A stretch of 64,000 bases of DNA from Roseateles depolymerans (GCA_003241055.1 QFOD01000023.1:17570-81569), one strand, 5' to 3'; shown: positions 24,862 to 35,500, counted from the stretch's first letter. Notes: a model not told the origin generated them from the sequence alone. Made by a program: numbers and translations.

Positions 24862-25022
24862 GGCCACGGGGTGACACGGGAGCGAACCGCGAAGTGTGCC
24901 GCATGAATGTGGCGTCAGGTTGCGTCCAAGTTCACGCCGGATACGCAAACGGCAAATTTGCTTGCACTGCTTTGCACTCAGCAACATCACAATGGCCGGG
25001 TCGCAGCGCAGAAGAGATCGCG

Positions 25023-25400
25023 ATGGAGACCGTAGAGAGCGATGACACCGGCCCGGAAACCGCCGGCGAGGCAGATCTGGCACTTGACTGGATGCTGCCC
25101 GGCGCACGCTCGCCGGCGGCGGATGCCCTGCGCCGCATCCAGTGCGTGTGCGGGGGGCACCCGGAGCTGTTCAATGCGATGTTCTGCGTGCTGGCCACGC
25201 ATCAGGAGCTGCCGCGCGAGATCCTGGCGGTGGCCATCAAGCAGTTCCGCCCGGATCTGGAGGCCTACACCCGTGAGGATGTGGTCAGCCTGCTGAACGG
25301 CATCTGGAACGGCGGCAAGAGCGGCTTCGAGGCGGTGCTGCGCACCCGGGCCAATTCGCCCAAGCGCGGCGCGGGGGCGTTCTCCTGGGTGAAGGAGTGA
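25023..25400 (+). CDS. Hypothetical conserved protein
   Basis: A 125-residue acidic protein that I cannot assign. The N-terminal 25 residues are acidic and probably flexible; the rest looks helical (MFCVLATHQELPREILAVAI) with three Cys residues in the middle. The C-terminus is basic (RANSPKRGAGAFSWVKE). The start ATG at 25023 was chosen over upstream Met codons at 24894 because the body of the protein begins here and a purine-rich GAAGAG lies nearby. It is divergent from the OmpR-like regulator across a 161-base gap, the only AT-richer stretch nearby, which should hold both promoters. Confidence 0.65.
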   Translation: METVESDDTGPETAGEADLALDWMLPGARSPAADALRRIQCVCGGHPELFNAMFCVLATHQELPREILAVAIKQFRPDLEAYTREDVVSLLNGIWNGGKSGFEAVLRTRANSPKRGAGAFSWVKE

Positions 25401-25418
25401 CCGCCGGGCGGAGGCGCT

Positions 25419-25964
25419 TCAGCGCGTCTTGAGCCCCAGCGCGCGCCAGCCGTCGACGCCCAGGCGCGCCAGCGTGTCGAGGTTGTTCTCGTAGATGGCG
25501 GCGGTGTCCGGCATGGACTCCACCGCGCGCTCGATGCTGTCCTCGCGCAGCAGGTGCAGCGTGGGGTAGGGCGCCCGGTTGGTGTAGTTGCTGATGTCGT
25601 CCGCGGCGCTGCCGTCGAATTGATAGTCCGGATGGAAGTCGGCGATCTGCAGAACGCCGTCGAGTTCCAGCTCCTCCACCAGTGCGTCGGCGGCCTCCAG
25701 GAAATCGTTGAAGGCCAGGAAGTCGCCCAGCACCTGGGGGTGGATCAGCAGCGTGGTGTCGACCTCCTCGGGGTCGGCGCGCTTGAGCGCCAGCAGCTCG
25801 TGGGCCAGGTCTTTCAGCAGCTGCTCGGGCTCGGTCGCGTCGCTGACGACATAGCGGATGCGCTCGTTGACGTGCACGCTCTTCGCGAAGGGGCAGAGGT
25901 TCAGGCCGATCACGGCCTTGACGACCCAGTCGCGGGTGTCGTTGATGACTTGTTCGTGGTTCAT
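25419..25964 (-). CDS. DUF1415 family protein
   Basis: A 181-residue cytosolic protein matching the DUF1415 family, with the hallmark GLNLCPFAKSVHVNERIRY near residues 19-37 and the later FHPDYQFDG and NRAPYPTLHLLRE blocks. The function of the family is unknown. The conserved Cys in the NLCPFA motif could be reactive. The start ATG at 25962-25964 has GAGAGA about six bases upstream; a longer frame to 26072 lacks support. It lies 50 bases downstream of the M20 amidohydrolase on the same strand and is probably cotranscribed with it. Confidence 0.85.
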   Translation of the reverse strand: MNHEQVINDTRDWVVKAVIGLNLCPFAKSVHVNERIRYVVSDATEPEQLLKDLAHELLALKRADPEEVDTTLLIHPQVLGDFLAFNDFLEAADALVEELELDGVLQIADFHPDYQFDGSAADDISNYTNRAPYPTLHLLREDSIERAVESMPDTAAIYENNLDTLARLGVDGWRALGLKTR

Positions 25965-26014
25965 GTCGAGATCTCTCGGTGTTGCGGGCCGGGCGCGCCG
26001 GGCCGCGCCCGCGT

Positions 26015-27223
26015 TCAGCGCGGCGATGTGGGGCGAGGGGCTGCCAGCCAGGCCTCGGCCATGCGCACCCACATGGAGCCGCCCAGCGGGATCAGCTCGT
26101 CATTGAAGTCGTAGCTCGGGTTGTGCAGCGTGCAGGGGCCCAGGCCATGGCCGCCCAGGCGGTGCTGGCCGTCGCCGTTGCCGATCAGGAAGTAGCAGCC
26201 GGGCTTGTCCAGCAGGTAGTAGCTGAAGTCCTCGGCGCCCATGGTGGGCTCGAACTCCTGCACATTGTCGGCGCCGACCAGCCCCGTCAGCACCTGCTGC
26301 ACGAACGCCGTCTCGGCCGGGTGGTTGATGGTGGGCGGGTAGTTGCGGTGGAACTCGAACTCGGCCGTCAGCTCGAAGGCGGCGGCCATCTGCTCGGTCA
26401 TGACCTTCATGCGCCGCTCGATCAGGTCCAGCAGCTCCAGCGTGAAGGTGCGCACCGTGCCTTCCAGCACCACATGGTCGGGCACGACGTTGGTGGCCTC
26501 GCCGGCGCGGATCATGGTGACCGAGATCACGCCGGGGTCGATGGGCCGCTTGTTGCGGCTGATGACGGTCTGGAAGCCCTGCACCAGCTGGCAGGCCGCC
26601 GGCACGGGGTCCAGGCCGAGGTGGGGCATGGCCGCATGGCAGCCCTTGCCACGCAGCGTGATCTTGAACTCGTTGCTGCTCGCGAACACCGGGCCGGTCT
26701 TCACCGCGAACTGGCCCGCCTTCATGCCCGGCCAGTTGTGGGCGCCGAACATGGCCTCCATCGGGAACAGCTCGAACAGGCCGTCCCTGATCATCTCGCG
26801 CGCGCCGCCGCCGCCCTCCTCGGCCGGCTGGAACACCAGGTAGACCGTGCCGTCGAAGTTGCGGTGTCGGGACAGGTGCTTGGCCGCGGCCAGCAGCATG
26901 GCGGTGTGGCCGTCGTGGCCGCAGGCGTGCATGCGGCCCAGGTACTGGCTGGCATGCTCGAAGGTGTTGCGCTCGGTCATGGGCAGGGCGTCGATGTCGG
27001 CGCGCAGGCCCACGGCGCGCGAGGACGTGCCGTTCTTGACGATGCCCACCACGCCGGTCTTGCCCAGGCCGCGATGCACGGGGATGCCCCAGTCGGTCAG
27101 CGCCTTGGCGATGACGTCGGCGGTGCGGGTCTCCTGGAAGCACAGCTCGGGGTGGCGGTGCAGGTCGCGTCGCAGCGCGGTGATCTCGGCCGCGTCGGCG
27201 AGGATGGTGTCGATCAGCTTCAT
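26015..27223 (-). CDS. M20-family amidohydrolase (hippurate hydrolase / N-acyl amino acid hydrolase type)
   Basis: A 402-residue metallopeptidase-fold enzyme of the M20D group. The visible metal ligands are in MHACGHDGHTAMLL and FQPAEEGGGGA, the dimerisation-domain His in GKGCHAAMPH, and the C-terminal block TMGAEDFSYYL. Relatives cleave N-acyl or N-benzoyl amino acids or peptides using two Zn or Mn ions. There is no signal peptide, so it is cytosolic. GGAGCC lies seven bases before the ATG. It is divergent from the small secreted protein at 27265. The exact substrate cannot be read from the sequence. Confidence 0.9.
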   Translation of the reverse strand: MKLIDTILADAAEITALRRDLHRHPELCFQETRTADVIAKALTDWGIPVHRGLGKTGVVGIVKNGTSSRAVGLRADIDALPMTERNTFEHASQYLGRMHACGHDGHTAMLLAAAKHLSRHRNFDGTVYLVFQPAEEGGGGAREMIRDGLFELFPMEAMFGAHNWPGMKAGQFAVKTGPVFASSNEFKITLRGKGCHAAMPHLGLDPVPAACQLVQGFQTVISRNKRPIDPGVISVTMIRAGEATNVVPDHVVLEGTVRTFTLELLDLIERRMKVMTEQMAAAFELTAEFEFHRNYPPTINHPAETAFVQQVLTGLVGADNVQEFEPTMGAEDFSYYLLDKPGCYFLIGNGDGQHRLGGHGLGPCTLHNPSYDFNDELIPLGGSMWVRMAEAWLAAPRPTSPR

Positions 27224-27264
27224 GACAAATGGCTCCTCAAGGGGCGGAGTTTAGGATTGCGGCC

Positions 27265-27579
27265 GTGAACGCGCGCCGACTCGCCCGCGGCTGGCTGCTC
27301 TGGCTGGCCCTGATCCTGCCCATCGCCCAGGCGATGGCGGGTGTGCACGCGTTCTCGCACCTCAGCGAACGCCAGGGCGATGGCATCGCCCACCTGGTGC
27401 ATTGCGACCTGTGCGTGGCCGCTGCGCACCTGGCCGGGGGCGCTCCGCCGCCGGCCGCGCTGCCGAGCCTGCCGGAGGCTGCTCGCCCGGTGCTGCCGCT
27501 GCCCGCTGCGGCGCAGGCGGCGCTGCCTGCCGCGCCGCGGGTGCTGCCGCCGGCGCGGGCGCCGCCCGACCTCGCCTGA
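27265..27579 (+). CDS. Small secreted CxxC protein, DUF2946-like
   Basis: A 104-residue protein starting at GTG 27265, with AGGA seven bases upstream (an in-frame ATG at 27229 is the alternative). It opens with a signal peptide or anchor (ARGWLLWLALILPIAQAMAG). Then comes a His-containing stretch (VHAFSHLSERQGDGIAHLVH) leading into CDLCVAAAH, and an Ala/Pro-rich tail. The His plus CxxC pattern resembles DUF2946-type proteins often found beside TonB-dependent receptors for metals. It lies 67 bases before such a receptor. A periplasmic metal-binding role is inferred. Confidence 0.7.
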   Translation: MNARRLARGWLLWLALILPIAQAMAGVHAFSHLSERQGDGIAHLVHCDLCVAAAHLAGGAPPPAALPSLPEAARPVLPLPAAAQAALPAAPRVLPPARAPPDLA

Positions 27580-27646
27580 ACCCAAGCCGTCCGCGCCACA
27601 TCGAGGGGGCGCGGCTCCTTGTCGTTTTCGCGGAGTCATAACAATC

Positions 27647-29710
27647 ATGCGTACCTATTCCCTGGCGCCGCTCGCGGCCGCCTGCGTGGGCCTGTTCGCC
27701 CACTTCCAAGCCCCTGCCCAGACCATCGCTGCCGCCGCTGCGGCCCCCGCTGCGGCGGCCTCCCAGGCCGGCGGCACCGAGTCGCTGGACAAGGTGGTCG
27801 TCACCGGCAATCCGTTGCGCGGCACGCTGGCCCAGCCCAGCGATTCGCTGAGCGGCGACGAACTCATCACCACACGTGCCGCCAACCTGGGCGACACGCT
27901 GCAGGGCCTGCCCGGCGTGGCGGCCACCAACTTCGGCCCCAATGCCAGCCGGCCCAGCATCCGCGGCCTGGATGGTGACCGGGTGCGCATCCTGAACAAC
28001 TCGGGCGCGTCCGTGGATGCGTCCAACCTGAGCTTCGACCACGGTGTCGCCATCGACCCGTTGGTCATCGACAAGGTCGAGGTGCTGCGTGGTGCTGCGG
28101 CGCTGCTGTACGGCGGCAACGCGGTGGGCGGCGTGGTCAACACGCTGGACAACCGCATCCCGCGCACCTTCATCAACGGCCTGAGCGGTGCGGCCGAAGT
28201 GCGGCTGGGCGGCGCGTCCAACGAGAAGGGCGGCGCGCTGGTGCTGGACGGCGGCGGCGGGCAGCGCAACGCGGGCTGGGGCTGGCATGCCGACCTGGCC
28301 GGCCGCGATGCAGGCGATCAGCGCGCACCGCGTTTCGAGAGCCCGACGGAGGATGGCAGCGAGAGCCGCACCACGGTGCGCAACTCGGCGAACCACAACC
28401 ACAGCGGCTCGCTGGGCGGCTCGGTGTTCTTCCAGGGCGGCTTTGCCGGCGTGTCGGTGGACGACTACCGCAACAGCTATGGCACAACCGTCGAGGAGGC
28501 CGCGCAGATCAAGATGAAGCGCCAGCGCGTCGCCACCGCCGGCGAATGGGCGACCGACGCCGGACCGCTGCGCCGCATCAGCTGGCAGCTCAGCCGCAAC
28601 CGCTACGAGCACTCGGAGATCGAGGACGGCGCGGTGGGCACGACCTTCAAGAGCACCGGCACCGACGGCCGCGTGGAACTGTTGCACGCGCCGCTGGGTG
28701 CGGTGAAGGGGCTGGTGGGCGTGCAGTGGGAGACGCTGGACTTCTCCGCGCTGGGCGAGGAGGCCTTCGTGCCCAGCACCAAGACGCGCAACACTGGCGT
28801 CTTCCTGCTGGAGCAGGCCGAGATCGGCGGCCTGCAGCTGTCGGCCGGCGCGCGGCGCGAGCAGGTGCGGGTGCATTCGTCGGGTGACGACGGCGACGAG
28901 TCCGGCCGCTTCGGGCCGGCCCAGCAGCGTCGCTTCAACCCCACCAGCTTCGCGCTGACCGGGCTCTACCCGCTGTCCGGCGGCTGGAGCCTAAGCGCCA
29001 ACCTGAACCGCACCGAGCGTGCGCCGGCCTATTACGAGCTCTATGCCAACGGCCTGCACCTGGCGACCGCCGCCTATGAGCGCGGCGACGCCACGCTGGG
29101 CCTGGAACGCTCCCACGGGGCTGACCTGGGCCTGAAGTGGGAGGGCGAACGCAGCCATGCCCACGTGAACGTCTACGAGACCCGTTTCGCCAACTTCATC
29201 TCGCTGCAGGCCAACGGCGAGACGGTGGTGGACGAGGAAGAGGGCCGGGTCTTGCCGGTCTACGTCTTCCAGGCGGTGCGGGCCAAGCTGCGCGGCCTGG
29301 AGTTCGAGGGCCGCTGGCAGCTGGACGCCCGTTTCGCGCTGCTGGGTCAGTTCGACATGGTGCGCGGCGAGAACACCGAGACCGGCGAGCCCCTGCCGCG
29401 CCTGGCGCCGCGCCGCGCGATGCTGGGCCTGGAGGCGCGCGAGGGCGATTGGTCCGGCCGGCTGGAATGGCGGGGCGCGGCCCGGCAGGACCGGGTGGCG
29501 CAGTTCGACACGCCTACGCCGGGCTACGGCACCGTGCGTCTGAGCCTGTCGCGCCAGCTCAAGCTGGGCGGCACCGACGCGCTCTGGTATCTGCGCCTGG
29601 ACAACCTGGGCAACAAGCTCGCCTACAACGCGACGGCCGTGCCCACCATCCGCGACCTCAGCCCGCAGGTGGGGCGTTCGGCACAGACCGGCCTGCAGAT
29701 CCGGTTCTGA
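27647..29710 (+). CDS. TonB-dependent outer-membrane receptor, ZnuD-like
   Basis: A 687-residue receptor. A signal peptide (residues 1-25) and an Ala-rich spacer come first, then the TonB-box-like LDKVVVTGNPL and the plug domain (LGDTLQGLPGVAATNFG, ASRPSIRGLDGDRVRILNN, KVEVLRGAAALLYGGNAVGG). A 22-stranded barrel should follow, ending with Phe (GLQIRF). The plug is more like neisserial ZnuD-type zinc receptors than siderophore receptors. The His-rich loops of neisserial ZnuD are not seen, so zinc remains an inference. The start ATG at 27647 has GGAG eleven bases upstream; the frame upstream overlaps the preceding gene. Confidence 0.88.
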   Translation: MRTYSLAPLAAACVGLFAHFQAPAQTIAAAAAAPAAAASQAGGTESLDKVVVTGNPLRGTLAQPSDSLSGDELITTRAANLGDTLQGLPGVAATNFGPNASRPSIRGLDGDRVRILNNSGASVDASNLSFDHGVAIDPLVIDKVEVLRGAAALLYGGNAVGGVVNTLDNRIPRTFINGLSGAAEVRLGGASNEKGGALVLDGGGGQRNAGWGWHADLAGRDAGDQRAPRFESPTEDGSESRTTVRNSANHNHSGSLGGSVFFQGGFAGVSVDDYRNSYGTTVEEAAQIKMKRQRVATAGEWATDAGPLRRISWQLSRNRYEHSEIEDGAVGTTFKSTGTDGRVELLHAPLGAVKGLVGVQWETLDFSALGEEAFVPSTKTRNTGVFLLEQAEIGGLQLSAGARREQVRVHSSGDDGDESGRFGPAQQRRFNPTSFALTGLYPLSGGWSLSANLNRTERAPAYYELYANGLHLATAAYERGDATLGLERSHGADLGLKWEGERSHAHVNVYETRFANFISLQANGETVVDEEEGRVLPVYVFQAVRAKLRGLEFEGRWQLDARFALLGQFDMVRGENTETGEPLPRLAPRRAMLGLEAREGDWSGRLEWRGAARQDRVAQFDTPTPGYGTVRLSLSRQLKLGGTDALWYLRLDNLGNKLAYNATAVPTIRDLSPQVGRSAQTGLQIRF

Positions 29711-29718
29711 CCGTTTCG

Positions 29719-29744
29719 CCCGGGGCGGCAGGCGCCGTCCCGGG
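29719..29744 (+). terminator. Stem-loop after the ZnuD-like receptor gene
   Basis: CCCGGGGCGG at 29719-29728 pairs with CCGTCCCGGG at 29735-29744 with one mismatch, followed by TTTG. It is a plausible but weak intrinsic terminator. Confidence 0.45.
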
Positions 29745-29898
29745 TTTGTCATCGTCTCCGTGTTAAACCGGTGCCTGGCCGGGCCAGGTCCGGGCAGCAT
29801 GGTCGTACATTGCACCAGGGAGGTGCGATGTGCACCAAGCGTCGTCGCCCTGCCCGGGCCCGGAACTTGCTGCGCACCGGATGAAGCATGGAGCGACG

Positions 29899-31332
29899 AT
29901 GCAGACCCCCTTCGACGAGATGAACCTCGCGGCCTCGGGGCCGCGACTGCACTACGAGACCTACGCGCGCTGGCTGGCCGAGCAGCCCACCGCGCTGATG
30001 CGCGAGCGCCGCGAGCAGGCCGAGCTGATCTTCCGCCGCGTCGGCATCACCTTCGCCGTCTACGGCGACAAGGACAGCGGCGAGGGCACCGAGCGCCTGA
30101 TTCCCTTCGACCTGATCCCGCGGGTGATCCCGGCGGCCGAGTGGAAGTCCATGCAGGCCGGCCTGGCCCAGCGCGTCACTGCGCTGAACCGCTTCCTGCA
30201 TGACGTCTACCACGAGCAGGAGATCCTGAAGGCCGGCGTGGTGCCAGCCGACGAGATCCTGAAGAACACCCAGTTCCGCCCCGAGATGATGGGCGTGGAC
30301 GTGCCGGGTCAGGTCTACAGCCACATTGCGGGCGTCGACATCGTGCGCGCCGGCAACCCGGACGGCTCGGGCGACTACTACGTGCTGGAGGACAACCTGC
30401 GCGTGCCCTCGGGCGTGAGCTACATGCTGGAGAACCGCAAGATGATGATGCGGCTCTTCCCCGACCTGTTCGCCACCCACCGCATCGCGCCGGTGGCGCA
30501 CTACCCCGACCTGCTGCTGGACACGCTGCGCAGCGTGGCCCCGCCCGGCGTGTCGGACCCCACGGTCGTCGTGATGACGCCGGGCATGTACAACTCGGCC
30601 TACTTCGAGCACGCCTTCCTGGCCCAGCAGATGGGCGTGGAACTGGTAGAGGGTCAGGACTTGTTCGTGGACGGCGGCTTCGTCTACATGCGCACCACCT
30701 GCGGCCCCAAGCGCGTGGATGTGATCTACCGCCGCATCGACGACGACTTCCTCGACCCGCTGGTGTTCCGCCCTGACTCGCAGCTGGGCTGCGCGGGCCT
30801 GGTGGAGGCCTACAAGGCCGGGCGGGTCACGCTCAGCAACGCCATCGGCACGGGTATCGCGGACGACAAGTCCATCTACCCCTACGTGCCCAAGATGATC
30901 GAGTTCTATCTGGGCGAGAAGCCCATCCTGCAGAACGTGCCCACCCATGTGTGCCGCGAGAAGGAAGGGCTGGCCTACACGCTGGCGCACCTGAGCGATC
31001 TGGTCGTCAAGGAGGTGCACGGCGCCGGGGGCTACGGCATGCTGGTGGGCCCGGCCGCCACCCAGGCCGAGATCGCGGCCTTCCGCGAGCGGCTGCTGGC
31101 CAACCCCGGCAACTACATCGCCCAGCCCACGCTGAGCCTGTCCACCTGCCCGACCTTCGTCGAGAGCGGCGTGGCGCCGCGTCACATCGACCTGCGACCC
31201 TTCGTGCTGTCGGGCTCCAGCGTGCGCATGGTGCCGGGCGGGCTCACCCGTGTGGCGCTGAAGGAGGGCTCGCTGGTGGTCAACAGCAGCCAGGGCGGCG
31301 GCACCAAGGACACCTGGGTGCTGGAAGCGTGA
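29899..31332 (+). CDS. Circularly permuted ATP-grasp protein (CP_ATPgrasp, DUF404/407 type)
   Basis: A 477-residue protein of the circularly permuted ATP-grasp family, an ATP-dependent carboxylate-amine ligase fold. Typical blocks are RVIPAAEWKSMQAGLAQR, FLHDVYHEQEIL, YYVLEDNLRVPSGVSYMLEN, the VMTPGMYNSAYFEH segment and DVIYRRIDDDFLDPL. No substrate is known for the family. Comparative genomics links it to peptide-bond or amide formation on unknown peptides, with alpha-E and transglutaminase partners, exactly as here. The start ATG at 29899 has GGAG seven bases upstream. It is the first gene of the split copy of the system; a fused copy follows at 37051. Confidence 0.88.
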   Translation: MQTPFDEMNLAASGPRLHYETYARWLAEQPTALMRERREQAELIFRRVGITFAVYGDKDSGEGTERLIPFDLIPRVIPAAEWKSMQAGLAQRVTALNRFLHDVYHEQEILKAGVVPADEILKNTQFRPEMMGVDVPGQVYSHIAGVDIVRAGNPDGSGDYYVLEDNLRVPSGVSYMLENRKMMMRLFPDLFATHRIAPVAHYPDLLLDTLRSVAPPGVSDPTVVVMTPGMYNSAYFEHAFLAQQMGVELVEGQDLFVDGGFVYMRTTCGPKRVDVIYRRIDDDFLDPLVFRPDSQLGCAGLVEAYKAGRVTLSNAIGTGIADDKSIYPYVPKMIEFYLGEKPILQNVPTHVCREKEGLAYTLAHLSDLVVKEVHGAGGYGMLVGPAATQAEIAAFRERLLANPGNYIAQPTLSLSTCPTFVESGVAPRHIDLRPFVLSGSSVRMVPGGLTRVALKEGSLVVNSSQGGGTKDTWVLEA

Positions 31333-31474
31333 TGGCCCACGCCCTACCGGCTTCGCCGGCCCTCTCAAGGGGGCGCCACCGGCTGCCCGGCCAAGCCGGA
31401 TCAGCGGTGGCCGCTGGATGTTGCGCGGCCTTCGGCGCGCAGCGGTTGATGAACAACGAGTTGTGAGTCTATTC

Positions 31475-32413
31475 ATGCTCTCAAGAACCGCAGATCACCT
31501 CTACTGGATGGCCCGCTATGTGGAGCGGGCGGAGAACACCGCGCGGCTGCTGGACATCGCCTACCAGACCACGCTGCAGCCGCAGTCCGCTGCCGAGGCC
31601 GAGCAGACCTGGCGCAGCCTGCTGTCCATCTCCGAGCTGAACGCGCTGCACGCCAGCGGCTACCCGGCCGTCGACGCGCGCAGCGTGATGAAGTTCTTCG
31701 TGGCCGACGAGAACAACCTGTCGTCCGTCTTCAACTGCCTGCGCGCGGCGCGCGAGAACGCCCGGGCGGTGCGCGGGGCCCTGACCACCGAGGTCTGGGA
31801 GACCAGCAACCAGACCTGGCTGGAATTCCGCCGCCTGCTGCAGGGCGACTGGCAGCGCGACCCGGGCGCGCTGTTCGAGTGGGTGAAGTACCGCAGCCAC
31901 CTGTCGCGCGGCGTCACGGTCGGCACCATGCTGCAGGACGAGGCCTTCCACTTCATCCGCATCGGCTCCTTCCTGGAGCGGGCGGACAACACCGCGCGCC
32001 TGCTGGACGTGAAGTTCGTCGATGGCGGCGCGGCGCCGGCCGAGCCGGATACCGCGCGCGACTTCTACTACTGGTCGGCCGTGCTGCGTTCGGTGTCGGG
32101 CTTCGAGATTTACCGCAAGGTCTACAGCAGCGTGATCCAGCCCGACAAGGTGGCCGAGCTGCTGATCCTGCGGCCCGACATGCCGCGCTCGCTGGCGCAT
32201 TGCATGTCGCGACTGGTCAGCAATCTCAAGCGCGTGGCCAATGCGCAGTCCGGCGAGACGCTGCGCCGTGCGGGCCGCCTGGAGGCCGAGCTGGCCTTCG
32301 GCCGCATCGACGAGATCCTTGCCACCGGCCTGCATCCCTTCCTCGACGACTTCCTCGCCAAGGTGGGCGACCTGGGCGTGGGGATCAGCCAGGACTTCCT
32401 GGTGCCCAGCTGA
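31475..32413 (+). CDS. Alpha-E domain protein (DUF403)
   Basis: A 312-residue all-helical alpha-E protein. Its opening LSRTADHLYWMARYVERAEN is the family signature, and FLERADNTARLLDVKF repeats the pattern near residue 170. Alpha-E proteins always travel with circularly permuted ATP-grasp and transglutaminase genes, and their role is unknown. The start ATG at 31475 has no strong ribosome-binding site. The 142 bases before it hold no gene. The C-terminal part of the 37051 protein is a paralogue (SRSAENLFWLGRYTERAEN). Confidence 0.88.
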   Translation: MLSRTADHLYWMARYVERAENTARLLDIAYQTTLQPQSAAEAEQTWRSLLSISELNALHASGYPAVDARSVMKFFVADENNLSSVFNCLRAARENARAVRGALTTEVWETSNQTWLEFRRLLQGDWQRDPGALFEWVKYRSHLSRGVTVGTMLQDEAFHFIRIGSFLERADNTARLLDVKFVDGGAAPAEPDTARDFYYWSAVLRSVSGFEIYRKVYSSVIQPDKVAELLILRPDMPRSLAHCMSRLVSNLKRVANAQSGETLRRAGRLEAELAFGRIDEILATGLHPFLDDFLAKVGDLGVGISQDFLVPS

Positions 32414-32511
32414 GCGCCGCCTGAAACCCCGGGCGTTCCGCCCAGCCACCGCTGCTGGCCCGTGTGCTCGGGCGGCCGGTGTGTCGCCGAGTACTTGCTG
32501 AGGTTACCGAG

Positions 32512-35500
32512 ATGTCCATCCACGTCGCCCTCAAACACGTCACCCGCTACCGCTACGACCGCCCGGTGCAGCTGGGCCCGCAGGTGGTCCGCCTGCGCCC
32601 GGCGCCGCACTGCCGCACGCCGGTGCTGAGCTATTCGCTGCGGGTCGATCCGGTCAACCACTTCATCAACTGGCAGCAGGACCCGTTCGCCAACTACCTG
32701 GCCCGCCTGGTCTTCCCCGAGAAGACCACCGAGTTCACCGTCACCGTGGACCTGGTGGCGCAGATGGCGGTCTACAACCCCTTCGACTTCTTCCTTGAGC
32801 CTTCGGCCCAGACCTTCCCGTTCGGGTACGACGACGCGCTGAAGGCCGAGCTCGCGCCCTATCTGGTGGCCGACCCGCTGACCCCGCTGCTGGCCGACTA
32901 CGTGGCCAGCATCGACCGCCGCGAGCGCGCGACCATCGATTTCCTCGTCGAGCTCAACCAGCAGCTGCAGCAGCGCATCGGCTACCTGATCCGCATGGAG
33001 CCGGGCGTGCAGACGCCGGAGGAGACGCTGGCCAAGGCCTCGGGCTCCTGCCGCGACACCGGCTGGCTGCTGGTGCAGGCGCTGCGCCACCTGGGCCTGG
33101 CGGCGCGCTTCGTGTCGGGCTACCTGATCCAGCTCACGCCGGACCAGAAGGCGCTGGACGGCCCCAGCGGTACCGAGGTGGATTTCACCGACCTGCACGC
33201 CTGGTGCGAGGTCTATCTGCCCGGTGCCGGCTGGATAGGCCTGGACCCGACCTCCGGCCTGCTGGCCGGCGAGGGTCACATCCCGCTGGCCGCCACGCCC
33301 ACGCCGGGCAGCGCCGCGCCCATCAGTGGGCTGGTGGACGAGGCCGAGGTCGAGTTCGAGCACGAGATGGCGGTGACCCGCATCCACGAGTCGCCGCGTG
33401 TCACCAAGCCCTACACCGAAGCGCAATGGGCCGAGGTGCTGCGCCTGGGCGAGCGGGTGGACGCCGAGCTGCTGGCCGGCGACGTGCGCCTGACCATGGG
33501 CGGCGAGCCCACCTTCGTCGCGGTGGAGGATCGCGATGCGCCGGAATGGAACACCGACGCGCTGGGCCCCACCAAGCGCATCTACGCCCAGCAGCTCACG
33601 CACCGGCTGCGCGACGAGTACGGCCGCGGCGGCTTCCTGCATTTCGGCCAGGGCAAGTGGTACCCGGGCGAGCAGCTGCCGCGCTGGGCGCTGTCCATCT
33701 ACTGGCGGGCCGACGGCCAGCCCTGCTGGCGCAATCCCGACTGGTTCGCCGACGAGCGCGAGCCCCATGCCTACACGCAGGCGCATGCGCAGCAGTTCAT
33801 GGCGGCACTCACCACCCGGCTGGGGCTGCCGTCCGACTATGTGCAGCCAGGCTATGAGGACACCTGGTACTACCTGTGGCGCGAACGCCGCCTGCCGGTC
33901 AATGTCGACCCCTTCGACAGCCGGCTGGACGACGAGCTGGAGCGTGCCCGGCTGCGCCGCGTGTTCGACCAGGGCCTGGACCGCGTGGTGGGCTATGTGC
34001 TGCCGATACGCCATGGTGGCGACGAGCCGGCGCTGGCCGGCGCGCGCTGGCAGACCGGGCCGTGGTTCTTCCGTGACGAGCGCCTCTACCTGATCCCCGG
34101 CGATTCGCCGATGGGCTGGCGCCTGCCGCTGGATTCGCTGCCCTGGGTCGGCAAGGGCGACTACCCCTACCTGCACGAGCAGGACCCGTTCGCGCCGCGC
34201 GGCGCGCTGCCGACGGCGGCCCAGCTGCGGCTGCAGGTGGGCGGCGTCACCTCCAACGGCCCGGTGCCCGACCTGCGCCTGGGCGGCGCGGCCCGGGCCG
34301 GCGCGGTTGGCCTGGCCGGCCTTGGGGGCGTGGGCGGCGCACACCTGTTGAGCGACGGCGAGCGCGAGCCCGGCCGCTTCGAGAACGCGCACTGGATCAC
34401 CCGCACCGCGCTGTGCGTGGAGGCGCGCGACCCGCGGCGGGCCAACGGCCCGAAGGCGGAAGGTCTCGGCCAGGCCAGCGGCGTGCTCTATGTGTTCATG
34501 CCGCCGCTGCAGAAGCTGGAGCATTACCTTGAGCTGCTCACCGCCGTCGAGGCAGCCTGCGAGGACACCGGCTTCCAGGTGGTGCTGGAGGGCTACCCAC
34601 CGCCGCGCGACCCGCGCCTGAAGCTGCTGCAGGTGACGCCGGACCCTGGCGTCATCGAGGTCAACATCCACCCGGCCCACAACTGGCGCGAGCTGGTGCA
34701 GCACACCGAGTTCCTGTATGACGCGGCCTGGCAGACCCGCCTGTCCACCGAGAAGTTCATGATCGACGGCCGCCACAGCGGCACCGGCGGCGGCAACCAC
34801 TTCGTGCTGGGCGGGGCCACGCCGGCGGATTCGCCCTTCCTGCGCCGCCCCTCGCTGCTGGCCTCGCTGCTGGCCTACTGGCACAACCACCCGTCCCTGA
34901 GCTATCTGTTCAGCGGCCTCTTCATCGGCCCCACCAGCCAGGCGCCGCGGGTGGACGAGGCCCGCAACGATCAGCTGCGCGAGCTGGAGATCGCGCTGGG
35001 CGAGATCTTCAAGGCCGAGGAGCGCTACGGCGAGGCGATGCCGCCCTGGCTGGTGGACCGCACGCTGCGCAATGTGCTGATCGACGTGACCGGCAACACC
35101 CACCGCAGCGAGTTCTCCATCGACAAGCTGTATTCGCCGGATTCGTCCACCGGCCGCCTGGGCCTGCTGGAGCTGCGGGCCTTCGAGATGCCGCCGCATG
35201 CGCGCATGAGCATCGTGCAGCAGCTGCTGCTGCGCGCGCTGGTGGCGCGCTTCTGGAAAGCCCCCTACCGCGCGCCGCTGGTGCGCTGGGGCACGGCGCT
35301 GCACGACCGCTTCCTGCTGCCGCACTTCGTGCGCGAGGACTTCGAGGACGTCATGGAGGACATGGCGCGCGCCGGCTACGCGCTGGACGCGGCCTGGTTT
35401 GCCCCGCACTTCGAGTTCCGTTTCCCCAAGTTCGGCGAGTTCGCGGCGCGCGGCGTGCACGTGACGCTGCGGGGCGCGCTGGAGCCCTGGCATGTGATGG

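Noticed and set aside
31333..31474. Possible small gene between the ATP-grasp and alpha-E genes
   Set aside because: There is no frame with a start signal or recognisable product; it looks like spacer.
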